Positions 31,573 through 37,095 of a stretch of DNA of 37,095 bases are shown here, one piece after another; position 1 is the first letter of the stretch; each line of letters opens with the position of its first letter. Origin of the DNA: Calditrichota bacterium (GTDB taxonomy: Bacteria; Calditrichota; Calditrichia; RBG-13-44-9; J042); contig JAADJD010000053.1 of NCBI GenBank assembly GCA_013150955.1, positions 1 to 37,095 of the forward strand, in the 5' to 3' direction. The notes beneath the pieces are model-generated. The model was given only the letters and a program-made list of their open reading frames with translations, did no database searches and was not told the DNA's origin. The position numbers and the translations under genes were made by a program.

Positions 31573-33048
31573 ATGGCGGAAAAAAATTTGTTTGACGCGT
31601 TTTTGAAGATCAGTGAGGCATTCAATTCCATTCAGGACAGTCAATTGCTTCTGGAAAAGGTGATGGATCTGGCCATGGAGACGCTGGGAGCGGAGCGGGG
31701 CTTTATTCTACTGCGCCGATCCGATCGCCAGGGGGAGATTGATGTGGTCACGGCCCGCAACATCTCCCGCCAGAGCATTTCATCCATTCAGGAAATTTCG
31801 TCCAGCGCGGTGAATCAGGTACTGCAGAAGGGTGAACCGGTCTTAACCGTGGATGCGCAAACCGATCAACGCTTTATGGGAGCAGAAAGTGTGGTGTTGC
31901 AAAAGATTCGATCCATCATCTGTGTGCCTTTGCGGCGCAACGGGGATTTGATCGGGGCGATTTACATGGATAGCCGGGTCAGCGAGGTGGAGTTTGACCA
32001 GGACAGCCTGAAATTTCTGGAAGCCTTTGCCCGCCAGATTGTGGTGGCGCTGGAAAATGCCCGCCAGTTTCAATGGCTCAAATCGGAGAATTTGCGTTTG
32101 AAGAAACAGATGCCGCTGAAGCAGATGTTCCCGGAAATCATTGGGCGCAGCCCGGCCATTGTGCGCATTTTTGAGTTGATCCGCGACGTGGCCGATACCA
32201 ACGCCACGGTACTGATCGAGGGGGAAAGTGGAACCGGCAAAGAACTGGTGGCGCGGGCACTGCACTTCAATTCGTCGCGGCGGGAAAAGCCGTTTATCCC
32301 CATTTTCTGCGGGAGTCTGTCGGAAAATCTCCTGGAAAGCGAATTATTTGGCCACCGAAAAGGCGCATTTACCGGGGCCATCGAAAATAAGAAAGGCCTT
32401 TTCGAAGAAGCCGATGGCGGGACCATCTTTCTGGACGAAATCGCAGACATCAGTAAAAATATTCAAACCAAACTGCTGCGGGTGATTCAGGAAGGCGAAG
32501 TGAAACGCGTGGGGGACAATGTAATTCGCAAAGTGGATGTGCGCATCATTGCGGCTACCAATAAGGATTTGTGGGAAGAGGTTCAGGCCGGTCATTTTCG
32601 GGAAGATTTGTACTATCGGCTGAATGTGATCAATATAAAAATGCCTCCATTGCGGGAGCGGGTGGAAGATATTCCCCTTCTGGCCGAGCACTTCCTGCGC
32701 AAATTTGCCGAGAAGAACCGGAAAGACATTGTGGGATTTACCCCCGAAGCGATGAATCTGTTGCAGGAATATCACTGGCCGGGGAATATTCGCGAGCTGG
32801 AGAATGCCATTGAGCGGGCGGTGATACTGGCGCGGGGCAAGGAGATCACTCCCGATTTGTTTTCTTTTCGGAAATCGCAGAATGTGATCATGCCGGGACA
32901 GACGCTTAAGGAAATCGAGAAACAGGCGGTGCTGCAAACCCTGGAAATGACCGGTTACAATCGCACCAAAACGGCCGAAATTCTTGGGGTTTCCCGACGC
33001 TGGTTGCAATACCAGTTGAAAAAATGGGGAATGGTAGATGGAGATTGA
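31573..33048 (+). CDS. GAF-domain sigma-54-dependent transcriptional activator
   Basis: The 491-aa protein starts at the ATG at 31573, behind GGGGGTG; a TTG at 31558 is the other option. Residues about 8-165 form a GAF sensor domain. Residues about 190-420 are the AAA+ domain with Walker A GESGTGKE (217-224), the sigma-54-contacting loop GAFTGA (264-269), Walker B GGTIFLDEI (282-290) and the HWPGNIRELENAIERAV box. Residues 448-490 are a Fis-type helix-turn-helix (GYNRTKTAEILGVSRRWLQY). It should open sigma-54 promoters in response to a GAF ligand or partner. There is no receiver domain, so it is not a classical two-component regulator. Its last 11 bases overlap the kinase gene, suggesting the two proteins work together. 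Confidence 0.93.
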   Translation: MAEKNLFDAFLKISEAFNSIQDSQLLLEKVMDLAMETLGAERGFILLRRSDRQGEIDVVTARNISRQSISSIQEISSSAVNQVLQKGEPVLTVDAQTDQRFMGAESVVLQKIRSIICVPLRRNGDLIGAIYMDSRVSEVEFDQDSLKFLEAFARQIVVALENARQFQWLKSENLRLKKQMPLKQMFPEIIGRSPAIVRIFELIRDVADTNATVLIEGESGTGKELVARALHFNSSRREKPFIPIFCGSLSENLLESELFGHRKGAFTGAIENKKGLFEEADGGTIFLDEIADISKNIQTKLLRVIQEGEVKRVGDNVIRKVDVRIIAATNKDLWEEVQAGHFREDLYYRLNVINIKMPPLRERVEDIPLLAEHFLRKFAEKNRKDIVGFTPEAMNLLQEYHWPGNIRELENAIERAVILARGKEITPDLFSFRKSQNVIMPGQTLKEIEKQAVLQTLEMTGYNRTKTAEILGVSRRWLQYQLKKWGMVDGD

Positions 33049-34672
33049 AGGCTACCGCATTGAAAAAGAATTAAGCCGCGGCCCGATCACCACCGTTTAC
33101 CTGGCGCGTCAGGTGGAACTGGATCGGCTGGTCATCCTGAAGGTCTTGAATGTCCAGTGGCAGCGAGAAGAGGATCTGGTCGAACGGTTCCGTCGGGAAG
33201 CCCGCATATGCGCCCGCCTGCGCCACCCCAACATCATCACCCTGTATGATTTTGGTACCGCAGAGGGATCGTTTTACCTGACCATCGAATACGTGGAAGG
33301 TACCGATCTTCGGCAGCTCATCGAGCAGCACCATCCCATTCCCTTTCCGGTCATCGCATTTATCACCCGGGAAATTTTAAAAGGGCTGGCCTACGCTCAC
33401 GGAAAGGGCGTGATTCATCGGGATTTAAAACCCGCCAATATTGTCATCAGCTGGGAAGGGGAAGTCAAGATTGCGGACTTTGGACTGGCGACGATTGGGG
33501 ATTTGCCATCGGTGACGGAACAGGGAGGAACCGTCGGTACGCCCGCCTACATGTCCCCCGAACAGGCCCGGGGCGAGACACTGGATGCCCGCAGCGATCT
33601 GTTTAGCCTGGGTGCCACATTGTATGAACTGTGCACCGGACGATCCCCTTTTGAAGGCGAAAATCTGGTCCGAAGCATTCAGAAGGTATTGAAGGAAGAT
33701 CCACCCCCTCTGGACACCGTACGCCCGGATATTCCGGAAGCATTTGCCCGCCTGGTTCAGCAGTTGCTGGAAAAATCCCGGGAAAAACGACCGGCCGGAG
33801 CAAAAGCCGTGTTGCAACGGCTGAAGAGCCAGTTTCCGTTTCCGGATGAGGACATCTTGTCCCGGTTTTTAAAATCGCCGGATGCCATATCGGTGGAAGT
33901 GCCCGCGGCGGAAGAGGGCCCTATGCCTCTGGGGAAACGGATTAATCTGTCCTGGATTGTGGCCATGGTGGCCATTGTGATCCTGAGCGGTGGACTGTTT
34001 CTGATGCAGAGTTTGCGGGAACAGGCCCGTCAGCTGCAGGTGGAACCGCCAACGGCTCTGGCGGATAGTGTGGTAGCGTCGGATACGCTGGTTTCTCCAT
34101 CCGGGAACGGGGAAGAGACACCGATTGCGTCCCTGGAATCGGAGCTCGGCACACCGGTGGTAAAAAAAGCAGCCTCTCCGGATGACCGGCGGGGAAACGA
34201 AACGCGCGCACCGGCCCAACTCCCTGCGCCTCCAGCGGAGGCAGCGGTAAAAACGGGAGGGATTTTTCTCACGGTGTATCCCTGGGCGGATGTGTACATT
34301 GATGGGGCCTATCAGGAACGAACGCCATTGAGGGCACCACTACAGTTGCCGGAGGGCGATTATATGCTGGAGTTGCGTAACCCGTACTACCAGGTGTATC
34401 GATCCCGTTTGGCCGTTCGGGCGGGACACATCGATACGCTAAAGATCACCCTGAAGCCTGCGCTGGGGTACCTGGAGTTGCAGGTCAGTCCCTGGGCAAA
34501 AATTTATATTGATGGGGAATATGTGGAAACCACTCCGCTGCAACAACCGATTGCCCTCTCCGCCGGACGACACGTGCTGCGCCTGGAAAATCCCAATTTC
34601 CCGGTCTGGGAAGATACCATCGATATTCGGGCAGGGGAGACAATCTTTCGCAAGATTACCTTACGCAATTGA
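33038..34672 (+). CDS. Membrane Ser/Thr protein kinase with two C-terminal PEGA domains
   Basis: The 544-aa protein has a Hanks-type kinase domain (1-265): ATP-binding K35 (VILKVLN), E54, catalytic loop HRDLKPAN (127-134, D129), DFG at 147-149, and GTPAYMSPEQARGE. The glycine loop is degenerate (S13, G15 and T18, where G-x-G-x-x-G is usual). A single membrane helix follows at about 305-325, then a Ser/Pro/Ala-rich linker. Two PEGA domains (407-473 and 477-543; VYIDGAYQERTPL and IYIDGEYVETTPL) lie outside the cytoplasm and may bind envelope material. The kinase domain should be cytoplasmic. It overlaps the sigma-54 activator by 11 bases, so the activator is a natural substrate candidate. The remaining catalytic residues are intact and activity is expected. 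Confidence 0.93.
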   Translation: MEIEGYRIEKELSRGPITTVYLARQVELDRLVILKVLNVQWQREEDLVERFRREARICARLRHPNIITLYDFGTAEGSFYLTIEYVEGTDLRQLIEQHHPIPFPVIAFITREILKGLAYAHGKGVIHRDLKPANIVISWEGEVKIADFGLATIGDLPSVTEQGGTVGTPAYMSPEQARGETLDARSDLFSLGATLYELCTGRSPFEGENLVRSIQKVLKEDPPPLDTVRPDIPEAFARLVQQLLEKSREKRPAGAKAVLQRLKSQFPFPDEDILSRFLKSPDAISVEVPAAEEGPMPLGKRINLSWIVAMVAIVILSGGLFLMQSLREQARQLQVEPPTALADSVVASDTLVSPSGNGEETPIASLESELGTPVVKKAASPDDRRGNETRAPAQLPAPPAEAAVKTGGIFLTVYPWADVYIDGAYQERTPLRAPLQLPEGDYMLELRNPYYQVYRSRLAVRAGHIDTLKITLKPALGYLELQVSPWAKIYIDGEYVETTPLQQPIALSAGRHVLRLENPNFPVWEDTIDIRAGETIFRKITLRN

Positions 34673-34673
34673 A

Positions 34674-34689
34674 TGGCACAGAAGTTGTA
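34674..34689 (+). promoter_or_regulatory. Possible sigma-54 (-24/-12) promoter upstream of the Kelch gene
   Basis: TGGCAC-AGAAG-TTGTA matches the sigma-54 consensus TGGCAC-N5-TTGCA in the -24 box, the spacing and the TTG of the -12 box, but has T in place of the normally conserved C. It starts two bases after the kinase stop codon and about 50 bases before the likely Kelch start. The gene for a sigma-54 activator lies two genes upstream. It is a tentative call because of the -12 mismatch. Confidence 0.25.
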
Positions 34690-34723
34690 TCATTTATCTG
34701 TGTCAAGGAAGAAGGATGGGAAT

Positions 34724-35992
34724 ATGAAACGCTGGATACATGGGATGAAATGGATTGTGGCCGGACTAATCCTGCCCCTGGCGCTGGTTTGGGGCCAGTG
34801 GGTGGAAGGCCCCTCGATGCCCAAACCCCGGGCCGGTGCCGCAGCGGTGGTGTTCAACGATGCCATCTACGTGTTTGGAGGCAAGACCAATAATAACAAT
34901 GTGTTGAATTCGGTGGATCGCTACGATCCCGCCACCGGGGAATGGCAATCCCGTGCCCTGCCCAATTTTCAGATGCCCCGCTACAACGCTGCTGCCGTGG
35001 TCTTTGAAGGCAAAATTTACCTCATCGGTGGTGTGGGTATGGGGGGACAGGTGCTCAAGTCCGTGGAAGTGTATGACCCTGCGCAAAATAAGTGGTTTAC
35101 TGTGCATCGTATGCACTATCGCCGCCAGGGCCATGTGGCCGTGGTACTGAACGGGAAAATTTGTGTGCTGGGAGGTAGCGAAGATCTGGGGTACGAATAC
35201 GCCGACGACATCGAATGGTACAATCACCCCAACAACAACTGGGAAGAAGCCGAGTCCGAATTGCCGGAAGGACGGGCCGCTCCGTTCATCGGGGTGGTGA
35301 ACAACCGCGTTTACCTGTTTGGAGGCTATTACATTCAGCCAATATCTCAGGCCATTGTGGGTGAACCGGATACCAGCTGGTATTTCACCTGGAGTGAGTT
35401 GCCTCCGCTGCCCGCTCCCCGGGCTTACGGGGGAAGCGTGACCCTGGGAGAGACCATTTATTTAATCGGTGGTGTGGGTAGCGATGGCCGGGCCACCAAC
35501 CGGGTGGAAAGCTTTCGGGTGAACGAAAACGCCTATGCCACTGAACCCTCTCTCCTGACCCCTCGCAGTGGCATGGCAGTCGCCCTGGTCGATAGCGTGA
35601 TTTATGTTATGGGTGGGTACGACGAAAACAATGCCACCATTCTGTCCACCATGGAGATGCTCAACTTACGCTACACGGCCATCGATCGTCCGGAAACGCC
35701 GCCGGGCATCCCGGTAGAATTTGTGCAAATCTGGGGATATCCCAATCCGTTCAATGGACGGATCGCTTTAGATGTTCAATTAAAAACCGCTTCTGAAATT
35801 ACCCTTTCCATATTTAACTTGCGGGGTCAACGGGTCAAACAAATTTTTAAGGGAAGTTTAAGTGCGGGAACGCATCAATTCATCTGGGATGCGCGGGATG
35901 ATCAACAGGCCAGTGTGGCATCGGGCGTTTATTTTGCCGTGGTCAAAGCGGGACAATATGTGCGAAAATTCAAAATTATTTACGTGCGGTAA
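34724..35992 (+). CDS. Secreted Kelch-repeat protein with T9SS sorting domain
   Basis: The start is taken at the ATG at 34724, behind AAGGATGGG; an ATG at 34673 right after the kinase stop is possible but lacks a site and adds a non-hydrophobic leader. The 422-aa protein has a signal peptide (WIVAGLILPLALVWG). About five or six Kelch repeats follow (AAAVVFNDAIYVFGG, AAVVFEGKIYLIGGVG, VAVVLNGKICVLGG, IGVVNNRVYLFGG, GSVTLGETIYLIGGVG, VALVDSVIYVMGG), forming a beta-propeller. The last 85 residues are a T9SS type A sorting domain (WGYPNPFNGRI, LSIFNLRGQRVKQIF, ASGVYFAVV). It should be displayed or released by type IX secretion and bind glycans or proteins. It follows the kinase gene directly and overlaps the next gene by 35 bases. 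Confidence 0.87.
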   Translation: MKRWIHGMKWIVAGLILPLALVWGQWVEGPSMPKPRAGAAAVVFNDAIYVFGGKTNNNNVLNSVDRYDPATGEWQSRALPNFQMPRYNAAAVVFEGKIYLIGGVGMGGQVLKSVEVYDPAQNKWFTVHRMHYRRQGHVAVVLNGKICVLGGSEDLGYEYADDIEWYNHPNNNWEEAESELPEGRAAPFIGVVNNRVYLFGGYYIQPISQAIVGEPDTSWYFTWSELPPLPAPRAYGGSVTLGETIYLIGGVGSDGRATNRVESFRVNENAYATEPSLLTPRSGMAVALVDSVIYVMGGYDENNATILSTMEMLNLRYTAIDRPETPPGIPVEFVQIWGYPNPFNGRIALDVQLKTASEITLSIFNLRGQRVKQIFKGSLSAGTHQFIWDARDDQQASVASGVYFAVVKAGQYVRKFKIIYVR

Positions 35993-36779
35993 GATTCGTT
36001 GTTTACCTGTCTGGCTGGGGATGTTCCTGCTGTTGTTTGCTCCCTTCCGCGCGGTTTCGCAGGTTCAGGACGAAGTGGCCCGTCTGGGGCAGCTGTATGA
36101 ATCCCTCCAGTTTGAAGCGGTCATCCAGACCGGACGCCAGCTGCTGAAACACCCGGAGCAATTTTCCACAGATCAACTGGCCACCATTCATGAGTTCATG
36201 GGATTGGCGCATTTTAGTCTGGGGAATCTGGATTCGGCGCGTTCGCATTTTGTTTCGGAGCTGGAGCTGGATCCCACCCGCCAGTTGGATCCGGTGCGAG
36301 TCTCTCCTAAAATCATTGAATTTTTTGAACAGCTCCGTCAGGAGCTTCACCAATCGAGTGCACAGACAACCTTTGTTCCCTACACCCGTTACGTGTTCAT
36401 CAAAGATCGGCGACCGGGTGCGGCCTGGCGCTCGGCGGTACTGCCGGGATGGGGACAGTGGTATAAACACCAGAAGGGACGGGCGAAAATTATCGGTGGG
36501 GTCTTTCTGGGAAGTACAGTGTTCACCGGTGTGGCGTTTTACTTAGAAAGACGCTCCAGACGGGACTATTTGCGCAGCAAGCTCCCGGATGAGATCCGGA
36601 AGAATTATGATCGGTACAATTTTTGGTACCGGACGCGTCAGATTGGGGTTCATCTGATGGTGGCCGTCTGGGCCATCGCCGTGGGAGATGCCCTGTGGAC
36701 GCCAGCCCCTCCGCTGAAAATTGAACCGACCGTAAGTGGCCCGCAAGCCCCCGGGGTTCAACTCCGGTTTCAATGGTAA
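35958..36779 (+). CDS. TPR-like membrane protein with DUF5683-type C-terminal domain
   Basis: The start at the ATG at 35958 (GCGGGA upstream) gives 273 aa with a signal-like hydrophobic segment (LPVWLGMFLLLFAPFRAVSQ); the frame from 35862 lies deep in the Kelch gene and is unlikely. Residues about 37-130 form TPR-like helices (LGQLYESLQFEAVIQTG, FMGLAHFSLGNLDSARSHF). Residues about 165-245 match the DUF5683 pattern: AAWRSAVLPGWGQWYKHQKG, a hydrophobic stretch (GGVFLGSTVFTGVAFYL), a charged loop and a second one (IGVHLMVAVWAIAVGDAL). It is probably an inner-membrane protein with a periplasmic TPR part. DUF5683 proteins are common in FCB genomes and their function is not established. The 35-base overlap with the Kelch gene means they are expressed together. 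Confidence 0.75.
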   Translation: MCENSKLFTCGKIRCLPVWLGMFLLLFAPFRAVSQVQDEVARLGQLYESLQFEAVIQTGRQLLKHPEQFSTDQLATIHEFMGLAHFSLGNLDSARSHFVSELELDPTRQLDPVRVSPKIIEFFEQLRQELHQSSAQTTFVPYTRYVFIKDRRPGAAWRSAVLPGWGQWYKHQKGRAKIIGGVFLGSTVFTGVAFYLERRSRRDYLRSKLPDEIRKNYDRYNFWYRTRQIGVHLMVAVWAIAVGDALWTPAPPLKIEPTVSGPQAPGVQLRFQW

Positions 36780-36836
36780 TTCTGTTCCTCTACAACCCCA
36801 CGAATTCCACCAATAATCCCAAAGTAATGCATTAAA

Positions 36837-36889
36837 CCCAAATAATGCGATAGCTTACGAATTACACGAATGAACACCAAATAATAACC
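36837..36889 (+). repeat. Remnant left arm of the dispersed inverted-repeat element (copy 4)
   Basis: CCCAAATAATGCGATAGCTT, then ACGAATTACACGAATGAACACC, matches the left arm of the element at 4017 and 30150. No centre or right arm follows. A second shorter piece (36819-36836) and CCACGAATTCCACC near 36798 are further decayed traces. It sits directly after the last gene of the window. Confidence 0.65.
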
Positions 36890-36926
36890 CGTTGTGCTAA
36901 TTCAGGATAAAGCAGGTGTTTAGAAA

Positions 36927-37081
36927 AACCGTTAAAACGGTTAAGAATCAATCGGTTACGTTATCCATTTTCTCCTGGCTAAAGCCAGGAGTTAATAGAA
37001 TTTTTCATTCATTAACACCCAGATTTATCTGGGTGGGCAACTCCTGTAGTAACAATAAGTTATAGAACCGTTTTAACGGTT
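36927..37081. repeat. Compound four-hairpin REP-like element
   Basis: Four short hairpins lie within 155 bases, each with a two-base loop. They are AACCGTT-AA-AACGGTT (36927-36942), CTCCTGGCT-AA-AGCCAGGAG (36972-36991), CACCCAGAT-TT-ATCTGGGTG (37016-37035) and AACCGTT-TT-AACGGTT (37066-37081). The outer two are exact reverse complements, so they act as terminal inverted repeats around the inner pair. This layout resembles the REP palindromes mobilised by RAYT (Y1 transposase-like) enzymes; no such gene is in the window. The stretch 36780-37095 holds no gene. Confidence 0.75.
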
Positions 37082-37095
37082 TGGATTGTCTAATT

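Noticed and set aside
34766-35227. Minus-strand frame (153 aa) inside the Kelch gene
   Set aside because: It is the mirror of Kelch repeats; the opposite strand has signal peptide, repeats and sorting domain.

Overview
The window looks like chromosome of a Gram-negative, motile or surface-sensing bacterium of the FCB superphylum, probably near Calditrichota, KSB1 or Ignavibacteria-type lineages. That placement is inference. It rests on three proteins ending in a type IX secretion (T9SS) type A sorting domain (PNPFN motif, final basic residues), an LptD-like outer-membrane protein, many secreted beta-propeller proteins, and a solo NuoI-type ferredoxin. No rRNA, tRNA, CRISPR array, integrase or transposase gene was seen. 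Most genes look about 50-60% G+C. Two stretches are clearly AT-rich: the left edge (1-1475) and a two-gene island (8453-9384).

Layout. 1-1475 (minus): the end of a surface-polysaccharide cluster, with a truncated GT2 and a complete GT4 glycosyltransferase. 1615-2931 (minus): a pair of small secreted proteins sharing an N-terminal 'KDG...I-TF' module; one carries a LamG domain, the other carries only a T9SS sorting domain. 3360-3878 (minus): NuoI-like 2x[4Fe-4S] protein. 4331-8452 (plus): RsmF-type rRNA methyltransferase and LptD. 8453-11479 (minus): a Cys/His-rich small protein coupled to a thymidylate kinase, then a lipoprotein fusing HEAT repeats to a cyclophilin. 11724-14615 (plus): a large FG-GAP secreted protein. 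14886-15377 (minus): ferritin. 15628-18943 (plus): YhbY, an EamA transporter, glycerate 2-kinase and RsmG, with start/stop overlaps. 19138-21903 (plus): an M14 metallocarboxypeptidase.

21931-27594 (minus) is the most notable block. It is a tightly packed chemotaxis-type operon in the order HEAT protein, CheR, CheY, CheY, CheZ-like phosphatase, CheA. The CheZ-like protein keeps the D-x3-Q catalytic spacing and has a C-terminal CheY-docking-like helix. CheA has a basic linker where the P2 domain normally sits. No receptor, CheW or CheB is present in the window. 27924-29906 is a transketolase.

30557-36779 (plus) is a second compact module: lipoprotein with a carboxypeptidase-regulatory-like domain, GAF/sigma-54 activator, transmembrane Ser/Thr kinase with two PEGA domains, Kelch/T9SS protein, and TPR/DUF5683-like membrane protein. 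It looks like an envelope-sensing or secretion-linked signalling unit.

Intergenic DNA is also structured. A dispersed inverted-repeat element of about 170 bp occurs at 4017, 14630 (reverse orientation) and 30150 (followed by a tandem partial copy), with a remnant at 36837. A compound four-hairpin REP-like element lies at the right edge (36927-37081). Three good intrinsic terminators close minus-strand genes at 1542, 3300 and 14824.
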